A DNA stretch of 64,000 nucleotides, taken from positions 164,772,549-164,836,548 of the forward strand of contig OZ038378.1 of assembly GCA_964036045.1 (NCBI GenBank). Reading direction: 5' to 3'. Position numbers and translations under genes: made by a program. Under the pieces are notes generated by a model. It saw only the letters and a list, made by a program, of their open reading frames with translations, searched no databases and had not been told where the DNA came from. Shown piece after piece: positions 33,346 to 43,140 of the stretch. Positions within the stretch are counted from its first letter, which is position 1. Each line of letters starts with the position of its first letter. This DNA is from Eutreptiella sp. 'Long Island Sound 2002' (Eukaryota; Euglenozoa; Euglenophyceae; Eutreptiales; Eutreptiaceae).

Positions 33346-33638
33346 CTGAGTGTCTATTTTTTTTCGGTGTCTTTTTGTCCATGCTTGCCCGGGCCGCTGG
33401 GCCTTGACAAACTGCCGCCGACGCCACCTCCTTGTCCCCTGACCGCATGAGTGTCCGGGACACCCAGGCCCGTCTGGCCACGCCAGGCGACGAGGTCATC
33501 GTTCCTGCCGACGCCGGTCAATTGGCGTGTTTGGCAGCCATCGATGACGCCGACTATATCACTAGTTGTGCCTCGTCTCAACTTTTGTTTGCGTCTCCAA
33601 TGTTTAGGCAGTTTTCTTGTGTTTGTTTTTGTTAACCC

Positions 33639-34271
33639 ATGGACGGGGTTGAGCAGCCTAATCAGAACCAACAAGAGTCAGCCGAGGAGCGGCTGGCGGC
33701 ACAAGCCAAAGAAATTCAAGAACTCAGAGAGCAACTCGCCCGAGTGGCAGTGAAGGAGGGGCCCCGCCTGCCCCCGCTGAGCGTGCCAGAGATAAACCGA
33801 GCCCTCGAGAAGCCCCAGTTGGCACAGTGGATGAGACTCATGCTGTCCAACATCAAGGCGTACGTACGCCTTAGAGCTGGTGAGGTGGGGGAGATCCCCC
33901 GCCCAAGCGAGTTCGGCGGCCAGGCAACGGAGGCCGCGGTCGACCCAGGAGAACAGCTGGCGTGGAGGGTCTGGGACTGCGTGTCCTAGTCCCAGGCGGC
34001 GTATGCCCGCAGGTATGCAGGAACGCAAGGGAAGTCCAGCTCCGAGTCCAGCCAGTACGCCACGTTGGAGGAGGCATGGAAGGAGCAAGGGTCGGCGTTC
34101 ACGTGGCGGAGCGTAAAATTCAGGGAGGTAGGAGGGGTACTGCAATGGCAGTCGAGGCAGGGCGAGTGGATCCCTGTGGACTCGCCGCTGAGCGGAGGGT
34201 GCCAGAGGTGCGCGCAGCGGGGCTCCCCCGACGAACGCCACCGGCACTTTAGATGCCCACACTGGTCCTGA
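33639..34271 (+). CDS. gag-like protein of DIRS-like element 1 (one internal TAG)
   Basis: It starts M-D-G-V-E-Q-P-N-Q-N-Q-Q-E-S. The first 35 residues form a short coiled coil (A-K-E-I-Q-E-L-R-E-Q-L). The frame meets TAG at 33987-33989, then continues in the same frame to a zinc-knuckle-like C-Q-R-C-x9-H-R-H-F-R-C-P, closing at TGA 34269-34271. Element 2 gag ends in the same arrangement (C-R-A-C...H-W-F-H-E-C-P), which supports its assignment as gag, a nucleic-acid-binding structural protein. With the TAG ignored it is 210 codons, shorter than the 351 of element 2. Confidence 0.65.
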
Positions 34272-36443
34272 CAGGACCGGCTGGAGCCCGGACCGGCCGC
34301 CCCGGGCTCCGGCGTTGCGGACACAGCGGCGGAGCTGCGGGCGCTCGCCCGCTGGTGGGAGACAGCAGCCCGGACGGACGACCCCTGCTCACCGGAAGAA
34401 AGCGCCATGCAGTCCTGGAGACCGAGAACCCGCTCACAGTACGCGTCCCGACTCCGGGCCTTGGCGGCTTACGCGGACCGCGCGAGCCCGCCTGATACAA
34501 CCGCGGCACTGGCAGGCCTCCTGGCAGAGCGGGCGCAAGCCGGCGCTACAGCGTCAGCCCTGCGGGGTATTACTTCCGCGGTCCGGGCCGTGGAGGACCT
34601 CCAGTGGCTGCCCCCAACAGTCACCACCTTGCACAAAAGGATCGCGGCGGGAGCCGCCTCCTCGGGCTCCCAGCCCTATCTGTCCCCAGCAGGCTTGGTC
34701 CAGCTGGTCGAAAAGGCCAGAGACTCCAGAAACGGAGCGGTGTTCAGCGCGTTGGCCATCATCAGCTGGGTATGCTACCTACGGGTGGGCGAAGCAGTTG
34801 GCATCAGGGTTACTGACCTGGCTATGCCAGGCTTTGTCCAGTTCTGGAACTCCAAGACAGGGGAGGAGGGGTACACCACCAGACCCCTGTACAGGTATGC
34901 GGACGGCGTCCGTGCGTGGCTTCACCGCCACATGGTCTCGCTGGGCCGATCCTCAGACATGCTCGTCTGGCAGTCAGGGGAAGCGGGATTGGAGGCAGGC
35001 ATGGCCGAAACCCTGGCGAGCACCGCCCACGCCCGAGCCAGGTGGCACGCCCTGCGCAGGGGAGGCGCCGCGGCGACTTGGGCCCGTAAACCAGACCTCG
35101 CCTACTACAAATGGTGGGGCAGATGGCAGAGCACGGCCGTGGCGATGCAATACGGCACCAAATGGTCTGACCCGGGAGTCGTTGCCCCTACGGTACTGCC
35201 TGCATGGTCCCGTGACCAGGGGCCTTTGCCGACTCCGGAGCGTGTGGGCGTCCTGGCGCTGTGGGGCTCCCCGATGTTCCCCAGTATCGCGAGCGCCCTC
35301 AGCACCCCGACCAAGCGCAAACCAAGGCGTCCGCGAGGTCAGGAGCTGGAGTCCACCGCGAGCGGCACAGTTGGGAGCGGAGGCGACGGAGACCAGGCCG
35401 CGACCGAGCTGGAGGAGTCCGCCGGGGATGGCTCTGCTGAGGTGGGCCCGGGGCCTGACACGGCTCCTACCCCCCCTCCACTTCAGCCTTTGGCCTCTGC
35501 CATTGAGCGCGGCGCCGTGTCTCGGGAAGATGCGGGTCAGCTGTGCACGGTGGCGGGTCCTCTGGTTGCCGTGGGGGGGGGGGCGTGCGGGCCGGGGACG
35601 GCAGCCGGGCCCATCAATGTCGACTCCGACGTGGACACCGACGACAACAGCGAGGATTCCGGAAGCGAGCCCTATGGCGACTTCGCAGTCGGCAGCGCCA
35701 GGGGTTCCCCCGGGCGTCGACTGGCCGGAGTTGCCAAGTTCGTGGGGCGGGAGCGTAAACCGTGGTCCTCCAGGGCAGCCGTTGGTCCTGTCAGAGGGGG
35801 GCCCGCAGCGGGCTCGAAAGCTGGAGTGGTGGGCCGTGTCCACCGCACATACACGGGGCCGCGTCGCGCTAAGATGGTCGTGGGTGGTACGCAGGCCATG
35901 CGATCCCGAGCCCCCGCACGCCGTCAAGCTGGGAGACCTCGTTTGGCCCAGCGGATCGAGGCGCCGGAGCCCAAGCGCATCAAGCTCGGGCCAGGCGGGC
36001 ATGTCCGCACGCCGGAGACGCAAGGCCCGGTGGAGGGTGCCTTCGTGGCTGCAGCTGAGCGTCTCAAGGCCAAGGCTAGGGGGCGGGCGGGCCCAGTGGC
36101 GTCCCCCCCCCCCCCCCCCTGTAAGGGTCCAGACAGGGGCGGGAGGGTGCAGGAACAGCCCCCCCTCTTCCTGGAGTTCATGCAGGCACTCACCCCGCAT
36201 TTCCACTGGATAGCTGAGCGGGAACGTTGTGGCTTGTGGATGGTTGCGAAGAGGGTGGATTTGTGGTTGAATAGAGTCTTCGATACAGCCGAGGATTTCT
36301 GCTTGCAGGGGGCTTTACCCGCTCTCCTGAGCGCGTTGCGCACGCTCCACCCGGACGCCTGGGAGGCATGCCTCCACGTCAACACCTCCCCCATTCCGCG
36401 GTTCATGGGGGGGGTCGAGGATGCCATTTTGGACCGGGGTTAG
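34272..36443 (+). CDS. Tyrosine recombinase with long linker, DIRS-like element 1
   Basis: In the same frame as gag, separated from it only by the TGA at 34269. An ATG lies at 34407, but protein-like sequence (A-A-E-L-R-A-L-A-R-W-W-E-T-A) starts earlier. Counting from that ATG, the catalytic set is visible: Arg126 in C-Y-L-R-V-G-E-A, His214 and Arg217 in H-A-L-R-R-G-G-A, a W-W-G-R-W turn, and Tyr249 in A-M-Q-Y-G-T. Such enzymes cut and rejoin DNA through a 3'-phosphotyrosine and integrate DIRS-type cDNA circles. A roughly 380-residue low-complexity acidic/basic linker follows. The frame then enters the RT-proximal region (H-F-H-W-I-A-E-R-E-R-C, P-R-F-M-G-G-V-E-D-A-I-L-D-R-G) and stops at TAG 36441-36443, where element 2 has TTG (Leu). 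Confidence 0.8.
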   Translation, partial: QDRLEPGPAAPGSGVADTAAELRALARWWETAARTDDPCSPEESAMQSWRPRTRSQYASRLRALAAYADRASPPDTTAALAGLLAERAQAGATASALRGITSAVRAVEDLQWLPPTVTTLHKRIAAGAASSGSQPYLSPAGLVQLVEKARDSRNGAVFSALAIISWVCYLRVGEAVGIRVTDLAMPGFVQFWNSKTGEEGYTTRPLYRYADGVRAWLHRHMVSLGRSSDMLVWQSGEAGLEAGMAETLASTAHARARWHALRRGGAAATWARKPDLAYYKWWGRWQSTAVAMQYGTKWSDPGVVAPTVLPAWSRDQGPLPTPERVGVLALWGSPMFPSIASALSTPTKRKPRRPRGQELESTASGTVGSGGDGDQAATELEESAGDGSAEVGPGPDTAPTPPPLQPLASAIERGAVSREDAGQLCTVAGPLVAVGGGACGPGTAAGPINVDSDVDTDDNSEDSGSEPYGDFAVGSARGSPGRRLAGVAKFVGRERKPWSSRAAVGPVRGGPAAGSKAGVVGRVHRTYTGPRRAKMVVGGTQAMRSRAPARRQAGRPRLAQRIEAPEPKRIKLGPGGHVRTPETQGPVEGAFVAAAERLKAKARGRAGPVASPPPPPCKGPDRGGRVQEQPPLFLEFMQALTPHFHWIAERERCGLWMVAKRVDLWLNRVFDTAEDFCLQGALPALLSALRTLHPDAWEACLHVNTSPIPRFMGGVEDAILDRG

Positions 36444-38073
36444 GGGCCGATCGGCACCCACCAGCTCCCTGAAGATCTGTGGGACGCTGTGGTTCCGCCC
36501 TTCTACCGCGGGGGGCTCCAGGATTTTGACGTCGAGCGGGAGTGGCAGGACGGGGACAGGGTGGTCAGAGGGGCAACCCGCTGGGTGTCGCAGCAGGTCC
36601 AGAGGATAGTGCAGGCGTTGAGGGGGGCGGGGGTCTACGAGGAGACGGCTGACCCCCCCCCCCCCCACGTGTTACCCCTTCGTCATCCCCAAGTCCTCCG
36701 AGAAGGTATCCTTGATCTTGAGTTGCGTCAAGATCAACAAGAGTGACGGGGCCAAACCCCCCACTTTTAGATTGGATTCCTGGGAGGATTTGGCCAGGCT
36801 CTTATCGGCATTCCCGCTTGATGTGGGCCTCTACGGGCTCCACATTGACCTCAAAAATGCATTTTGGAGCTTTTGCTTGCCCCAGGGGGCGCGCCAGGTT
36901 TTTCGCTTCCGGCCTGCCCCCGGGGCTCCGCCTGTGGCGCTGTCACGCTTGCCCTTTGGCTGGAAATACAGCCCCTATCTGTGCCAAACGAGTTTGGCTC
37001 GCATTCTCCGGGGGGTGCTGCCCCCCGAGATACTCCTTGTGCACTAGCTCGATGACTTTTTGCTCCTCTTCACTGATAGGGAGGTGCTCAGGGAAGCGGG
37101 GCGAGCGGCTGTGCGTGCCCTGATCGAGGCTGGGTTCCTCATAAGTCCTAAGAGTGTCCTGGACCCGGTGCCTGTAGCATCATTCCTGGGAAAGGAGCTT
37201 GACTTGCAGACTAGGTAGATCAGGAGCCACGAGCAGGCGCTGCTCCAGTTGTGGGCGGGCTGGCTGAGACTGGCGGTTGGCACAGGCAACGACAGGCACC
37301 TCCAAAGCTTCTTGGGTTTGCTGAATTGGCATGTGCGACCGAGGGGATTGGGTTGCCCTTTCGCGGCGGGCGCCTACTGCTGGCTGCACTGGGGTAGAAC
37401 GGTGGGGGGGGTCAAACAGCCGGCCCAGGGCTTCCCCCTGAAAATGCTGGGCAGCCTCGCAACATTGGTGGCGGTGGCGGCCGAGCCCTGGCAGGCGCCG
37501 GGTGGGGAGGCCTGGCGACAGTTGAAGACCCTCCAGTTTGGGAGTGGGGACAAGCTTTCGCAATCCTCTCTGTGGTGCGGGGGTGTCGTCATCTGTGTCG
37601 ATGGAGCGCGCGATGCAGGGTGTTGGAGGGTGGGAGCGCTCGTGCCGGGAGTGGGTGTGCGTACGCATGTGACACCTCCTGCCCGCTTTGCCAGCCAGCA
37701 AACCACGGAGCTGAGGGGATTGGCGTGGGCTGTCAGGTTTGCTGTCAGGACAGGGCACCGATCTGTTACGGTGTGTAGCGATAGTGAAGCGGCCATTGCT
37801 CAGGTTCTCCGACTGCGCGCGACTAGCCACCTGACCCACCACCAAGCGGTCCTTCGGTCGTTGGCTAGGGTCCTGTGGGTCTCGGGGATCGCAGTCCGCC
37901 TGGTGTGGGTGCCCTCGGAGCTACAGCCGGGAGACCCTATGTCAAGGGTGACGTCAGTGTTTGGAGGCTCACAGGCCAGAGCGGAAGTCGAGGCTTGGTG
38001 CACGTGGGATGCATTCCTGGATAATTTGGGCGAGGCACGGGTGCGGGGGGTGGTGTGTCTCCGGGGATGCTAG
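36444..38073 (+). pseudogene. Reverse transcriptase-RNase H of DIRS-like element 1
   Basis: After the TAG the same frame continues G-P-I-G-T-H-Q-L-P-E-D-L-W-D-A-V. At the C run 36653-36667 coding moves to another frame: F-V-I-P-K-S-S-E-K, then motif A L-H-I-D-L-K-N-A-F-W, motif B L-P-F-G-W-K-Y-S-P-Y-L-C-Q, and motif C as L-V-H-stop-L-D-D-F. The usual Y-x-D-D position is thus hit by TAG 37045-37047; a second TAG is at 37216. The C-terminal half is RNase H: V-I-C-V-D-G-A, T-T-E-L-R-G-L-A, C-S-D-S-E-A-A-I and P-G-D-P-M-S-R carry the D-E-D-D set. It ends at TAG 38071-38073. Clearly non-functional as sequenced. Confidence 0.8.
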
Positions 38074-38168
38074 CCCCCCCCCCCCCCCCACCCCCCTCCA
38101 CCCCAGGCAGTCCAGCGGCGGCAGTGTATGCGCCCTCCATGTAGCACCCTCTTTTGCTTTCCGCACCT

Positions 38169-38678
38169 ATGACCAAGCGTCGGGGCTCGTGTGGGGCCCG
38201 CAAGCAACGGGGTTCCCGTGGAGCCCACTGGAAGGGTCGCCATGGCGGACAGCGGCACCGGCGTTCCGCGGACGCCAAGCAGCGCCGGGCGGCGAAGTGG
38301 AGCACCGTGCTCCGCACCCGCCTTCGCGGCAGGTTGGCGCACCTGCCCATCCGCCGGGTGCTGCTCGGCAACGGGGTACGCCTGTGCCCCCAGTGCCCCC
38401 TCCCTGACGACAGGGAGGGGTTTTTGGAACGAGCGGTCCGGGACGTGGCCGCACGCGTGGGAGGCACGCCGCACCGCCGCACGACCCCCGACGGCCGGAG
38501 CGTTAAGCCCCCAGGGCGGCATGCATGCTGCCAGGTCTGGGAGGTAAGGCTGCCGGAGGGAGTCGCTGTGGTCTCCCTAACGGACTGGAACAAGGGACAC
38601 ATGATTGCTGTACCCTATATATGGATCCAAGGCCGGTATGGGCTGGTGTTGCAATTTGCCCGCCTCTTCAACCCGTGA
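38169..38678 (+). CDS. ORF4, small basic protein conserved between the DIRS-like elements
   Basis: 169 codons from ATG (M-T-K-R-R-G) to TGA. The first 50 residues are Arg/Lys/Gly-rich. The rest shares a pattern with element 2 ORF4 (52077-52592): V-L-L-x-N-G-V-R-L, a P-x-D....F.....D-x-A-x-R-V-x-G block, R-R-T-T, V-K-P-x-G-R-H-x-C, W-x-V, V-V-S-L-T-D-W-N-x-G, V-P-Y-x-W-x-Q-G-x-Y-x-L-V. The leader before the ATG is also similar in both elements (GTAGCAC..., then a T-rich stretch). I do not recognise the family. The basic N terminus suggests nucleic-acid binding. This frame is intact although the upstream RT is broken. Confidence 0.75.
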   Translation: MTKRRGSCGARKQRGSRGAHWKGRHGGQRHRRSADAKQRRAAKWSTVLRTRLRGRLAHLPIRRVLLGNGVRLCPQCPLPDDREGFLERAVRDVAARVGGTPHRRTTPDGRSVKPPGRHACCQVWEVRLPEGVAVVSLTDWNKGHMIAVPYIWIQGRYGLVLQFARLFNP

Positions 38679-39166
38679 GACTCGGCGACTGTCGTAGTCA
38701 TCTGTGCCTGCCCACTGCACAGGGCGTCCCTGACGGCATGGCCGCTGGGTACTTTATTTGTTTTATCTTTCTGGGCCTGCCTCAGTCCGCATTCCGCTGG
38801 GGCTGACGGCCGGGTGGTGCGATTTGACCGCCTTTTCCATCCATGAGACTCGGCGACCGTCGTGATCGCCTGTATCTGCCCACTGCGGTGGGTGTCCCTG
38901 ACGGCCTGGCCGCTGGAGGAGTCCGCCGGGGATGGCTCTGCTGAGATGGACCCGGGGTATGACACGGCTCCTACCCTCCCTCCACTTCAGCCTTTGGCCT
39001 CTGCCATTGAGCGCGGCGCCGTGTCTCGGGAAGATGCGGGTCAGCTGTGCACGGTGGCGGGTCCTCTGGTTGCCGTGGCGGGGGGGGGGGGGGTGCTTCT
39101 TTTTGTTTTGTCTTTTTACTTGGTAACTACCACAGTTCACATTCCTCTGGGGCTGAGGTTCGGATG
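38672..39166 (+). repeat. Duplicated 3' unit of element 1 with an inserted copy of its own recombinase linker
   Basis: Unit 1 (about 38672-38817) and unit 2 (about 38840-38912 continuing at 39092-39166) share TGAGACTCGGCGAC.GTCGT, GTCCCTGACGGC.TGGCCGC and a T-rich then TCTGGGGCTGA tail. Unit 2 is split by 38911-39091, which is almost identical to 35410-35583 inside the recombinase ORF (starting CTGGAGGAGTCCGCCGGGGA). Confidence 0.75.
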
Positions 39167-39483
39167 TGGGCTCTGTGGTGCGAGAGCTGGGTACGGCGGA
39201 GAATGAATACCCAAGTCCTGTGCAGTTTTCTTGTGCTCTGCTTGTGCAAACACTAGTTGTGCCTCGTCTCAACTTTTGTTTGCGTCTCCAATGTTTAGGC
39301 AGTCTTCCTGTCTTTGCCCGCCCACCCACCCACTGACCGACTGACCCCCTGAGAGCGCCTGCCCTTTCCTTTACCTTTTGAAACCGATCCCCTCGGGTGG
39401 AGTGGGAGATCTAACCGTGCTGCAGCGTGTGGGCCAGGGCCAAGTCCTGTGCAGTTTTCTTGTGCTCTGCTTGTGCAAACATT

Positions 39484-40965
39484 CAGGACGAAGTGGTGCT
39501 GAAGAGTGGAGTTCCAGAGGCTGCCTCCCTGTCGTACGACCTCTTCAAAGACTGCGACTCGTCTGAAAAACTTGCTGCCGTCCTTTACGGCAGTCGCCCC
39601 AATGTTGTGCTCGTTGGGGAAATGACTGAGTATGACAAAATCCAACATGCAATTAAGAGACTACTTGCTGCTTTGCCCATGCTCGGCCGTTTTGTTGCAA
39701 TCCTGCTTGAACTTGTCAGCGATGATGATGGCAGGCCATCATTTCTCAATCGGGCACTCGCCCTCAACTCGAACTTGCCTTTCGGTTGCGAAAAGCTGCA
39801 AATGGCGGACAGGTCCCTCATGCACATGCGCACACATGATCGATTTGATGTCTGGATTGCAAGCAGCACAAGGGATTCCAGAAGCCTATCTCCGCCCCCA
39901 ACGTATAAGCTTGTGCGGCTTATGACGCCTGGGGCAGAAGTTGACAAGGTGGTGTTCCAGGAGCCAGACGTGCGGGATAACCAATACGCTGTGCAGGTTC
40001 ACAATGACCTAATCAACGGGCTGCTGGGGTCTATTGGCCTGAACTCTGATGAAGTCCATCTCCTCCCGGGGACAGACCCACGGAACTCAAAGCTGTTCTT
40101 CACGGAATTGAATGAGGAACAGGTCAAGACTGTGGTATCACAGTTCGGATCCAAGCCAAGGTTCCACATCCAGCCAGTGGAATGGTATCGTGGTGCCAAC
40201 CTGACCAACATGGCTGCTGTCTATGAGGTGTGGATCAAGAAGACGCACAAGGAAACATGGTCTCCCATGTTGTATGCCTCAGTTCTCGCGATGTTTTGGA
40301 CAATCCCGGGCGTTCTGCAGGCACAATCGCCAGTGAAAATCCACGTGCCGGGGCCCAGCCAACTGCCGCTGGGTCTCACGGAAACTGGGCACTCACTGTT
40401 GAAGACAAGGTATCGTGAACTGGTGGCTGCCATCGGGGCCGTCTTCAAGGACCTGAGGACAGGACAGTTCCTCGATAGGGATATCATCTCCAAGCCCACA
40501 GTCCCCTCGACATGGAAAAAGGACCTTGTGGGCACAGTGTACATTCTGGATGTGGCACCGTGGTGGTACCTCTCAGACTTGACTGAGGCCCTTGCTCCCT
40601 CAGTGCACTGCCGGTACATCGCGGACCGCGTCACATGGAGTGTTGGGGAGATGCGCACTGCCACATGGCGATTGCCCGGGGAAAGTGTGACACAGCTGAT
40701 TTGAAAGGTCTACCTGTCAGATTCTGGGATGCCTCCGATGTTTGTGATCTCCGAGGCGGATTACGAGGCGCGGAAAAGGCGAATCACAGATCGGCCCAGA
40801 AATACAGACGACTCGAAGACACGCAGGCAAGGCCTAATCACGGCGGGAGAAATGGCCAAGGCCATGGAGTTGGATGACCAAGTTGACAAGGTCATCAGCT
40901 CCCTCAAACGCAAGCGGGACTTGAAGGAAAATGAGGCTTCGTCGTCCAATGGAGCAACACGATGA
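39484..40965 (+). CDS. LINE ORF1-like protein, one internal TGA
   Basis: One frame runs from about 39484 (open further upstream, no ATG) to TGA 40963-40965, interrupted only by TGA 40702-40704. The first in-frame ATG is at 39622. The N-terminal part reads L-K-S-G-V-P-E-A-A-S-L-S-Y-D-L-F; the middle is a well-ordered alpha/beta-like protein; after the TGA comes a short basic tail (A-R-K-R-R-I-T-D-R, S-L-K-R-K-R-D-L-K). No RRM or zinc knuckle is obvious, so ORF1 identity rests on its position. An acceptor-like ACATTCAG lies just before 39484. Confidence 0.55.
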
Positions 40966-42023
40966 CGTCAGCATCAAGCATCCCTCTGAGCAGCACGCTC
41001 AGAGTATTGTCCCAAAATATCAATGGGTTTCAAACAAAAATAACCATAAGAAAGCGTAAGCAAAAGCGCATAGTGGCCCTAGGGTCACTGCTGCGATCCC
41101 TGGAGGTGGACTTCTTCGCCATCCAAGAACCCCACTTCGTCACGGTGGAGGATCGTCAAGCGGGCATGCGGTGCTTGTCAAAGTACGGGTATGGCCTGGA
41201 CGGACCACTTCATGAAGAAGGAAGGGGAGGAGTGGCACTGGCGTCGAAAACATCCAAGTGGACACTGCAATCAATGAAGTTGTTGTCTCCCAGGGCGTTG
41301 AAAGCCTCGCTGTCGAGTGGTCCGCTGGAGATCACCATAGTCGTGGTCCACTTCCACCACAAGCACACGCGTCGACAGTCGCAATGGAAAGACATCGCCA
41401 AGGAGTTACATGGACCAAACCTGATTTTATGTGCTGATCACAATAGTTTAGTTGTAAAACACAGGCACGCCTTCGCGCCCCCAGAGTTTGAGCATGACAC
41501 GTCTTTACGTGCCAGAGACCAGGGGGTGATGACCTTGGCGAAAGCGGGCCTGCAGGATGTTTGGGTGGATATTCACTGTCCAACCCTGACGGACATCAAG
41601 GACAAGGAAGCATCGTGTCCGACGGGCTTCACATACGGCTACCCCCGAGAAGGAGAGCGACTCGACCCGCAGAGGCTACGCCGTATTGACCGCATCCACA
41701 CAACATCTGAATTGCTGAGCCTGGCGACCAGCGTGTACCCCATGTTTGCTGCCAACTCAGACCACAAGGCGATCCTGGCTGAATTCACACCCCCGTCTTT
41801 CGACACAGAGGACACGGTCCCCAGATTCTACTGCCCAGAGACCATCCTTCACGACCCGGAGGCAATGGAAGATCTGGAGACCTCTCGTATCCTTTTCCAA
41901 CGGAGTATAGATACGGTGCTCGCAAAAGGTGTAGAATCAGACGGATATACAAGAATGGTATGCACATTAGACCCAGAGCTGCCGACACCATCTCGTGAGA
42001 CATCGTGGGGAACGCATTTCTGA
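40962..42023 (+). CDS. LINE ORF2 N-terminal part: APE-type endonuclease
   Basis: The ATG overlaps the ORF1 stop (ATGA, 40962-40965), consistent with termination-reinitiation. Motifs of the exonuclease-endonuclease-phosphatase fold appear in order: S-Q-N-I-N-G-F, F-F-A-I-Q-E-P-H (Glu56), L-C-A-D-H-N-S-L, R-R-I-D-R-I-H, and N-S-D-H-K-A-I. Such enzymes nick the target to prime reverse transcription. The genuine LINE protein probably continues only to about codon 305 (near 41890). Beyond that the frame reads into inverted sequence and ends at TGA 42021-42023. Confidence 0.8.
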   Translation: MTSASSIPLSSTLRVLSQNINGFQTKITIRKRKQKRIVALGSLLRSLEVDFFAIQEPHFVTVEDRQAGMRCLSKYGYGLDGPLHEEGRGGVALASKTSKWTLQSMKLLSPRALKASLSSGPLEITIVVVHFHHKHTRRQSQWKDIAKELHGPNLILCADHNSLVVKHRHAFAPPEFEHDTSLRARDQGVMTLAKAGLQDVWVDIHCPTLTDIKDKEASCPTGFTYGYPREGERLDPQRLRRIDRIHTTSELLSLATSVYPMFAANSDHKAILAEFTPPSFDTEDTVPRFYCPETILHDPEAMEDLETSRILFQRSIDTVLAKGVESDGYTRMVCTLDPELPTPSRETSWGTHF

Positions 42024-43140
42024 AGTCTACTGATAACGCCGCTCCTTCACTTAAGCCATCCCAGAGTGCCCGTGACCCATAGACATGCTGGAGTATGCTT
42101 CTGTGTCGAAGGAGACCTGTTTGCTGTGACGGAATACAGTGGAGGAGTACATCCTCTAACTGGATCAGGAGGATGTTGGTGAGCCACTTCTGCCTTGTAG
42201 TTTGCAGTGCAATTGGTCGGAGCGAATCTGGTGTCTGCATCGCCTTCGTCTTGGGGATCATTGTCACCACTCCCGAGGTCCATGTCTCCGGCATTTTGCC
42301 CACTTCGAGGAAGCGTTTCATTGAGTCATACATTTGCGGTTCGAAGATGCCCGAGAACCTCTTGAAGAATTTTGCCGAGAAACCATCCAATCCAGGGGAA
42401 CTGTTGCTGTTCAGCCTCTTAAGGCCTTCATGAACTATGTCCAGGGATAGTTGCTTGAAAAGAAGTCGACCTGCCTTGCGCAGCCGCTGTTCCACTCCTA
42501 ACGACTTCAGATAGGCCACACAATCTTCTTCGGTGGATCCCGTCGGGGTGGACACTTTGTCCCAATGGTCCACCAGCTCTTTTGCCACCGCCTTTGCCCC
42601 CCGTATCGCCGAGCCTGTCGTGGATACCAGCCGTTGAAGTTTCTTTCGCTCCTGCAACTCCCGCATTAACCGATACAATTCGTTCCTTTGCGTTCTCGGA
42701 TCTCCTGAGGTTTCCCCGGTCGTGATCACCACCTTGAGCTTGGACAGTGTTTCCATGCCCGTTCTGTCACGCTGAGCCTTTTCATACACCCCCACCAGGA
42801 GGGTGTAGGCTGTTGCTGCATCTGTTGCTGCAATCCCCAGTGATGATAGAAATTGGTAGACCGCTGGTGCGACAGAGTCTCTCGTAGAGCCACGCAGGAA
42901 CCGCAGAGCTTGTAGCTCTACCGACTGCCTTTTGTTTTTATGCTCCCTTTGATGGTTGATCGCCTTCTTTTGGATGCAGCTCAGCGCCTCTTCCCACCAC
43001 TGATCCCCTGTTGACTTGATAGACTTGAGACCCACGCCTCTGTCCCCCTGTCCGTGCCGTGGGTCCCGCTCCCTGTCACCCGCGCCTTGGCCTGCACTGC
43101 CGGCGCCCGTGCCCTTCCCGTGCCCGTGCCCATGTCCCAG
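41890..43140 (-). pseudogene. Inverted N-terminal half of the LINE reverse transcriptase
   Basis: On the minus strand one frame reads I-K-S-T-G-D-Q-W-W-E-E-A-L, then RT motifs S-S-P-G-L-D-G-F-S-A-K-F-F, V-V-T-M-I-P-K, L-R-P-I-A-L-Q-T-T, Q-Q-T-G-L-L-R-H-R-S and S-V-D-F-R-N-A-F-P-T-M (motif A). It ends L-L-R-A-P-Y-L-Y-S-V-G-K-G-Y near 41890. The next RT residues (G-T-H-Q-G-D-P-L-S-P-A-L-F) are found on the plus strand at about 43155. This is exactly what a simple inversion of the intervening 1.25 kb would produce. Confidence 0.85.

Larger units (their letters stand above)
33560..39303 (+). mobile_element. DIRS-like tyrosine-recombinase retrotransposon, element 1 (damaged)
   Basis: Bounded by an identical 53-bp direct repeat (33560-33612 and 39251-39303, beginning CACTAGTTGTGCCTCGTCTC). 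Between the repeats, in order: gag-like ORF, tyrosine recombinase (YR), RT, RNase H and a small basic ORF4, all on the plus strand. There is no integrase or APE. Element 2 (47.5-53 kb) has the same gene order. Damage includes in-frame TAG codons at 33987, 36441, 37045 and 37216 and a frame change at the C run 36653-36667. A related or internal segment is repeated at 38911-39091. Confidence 0.85.
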
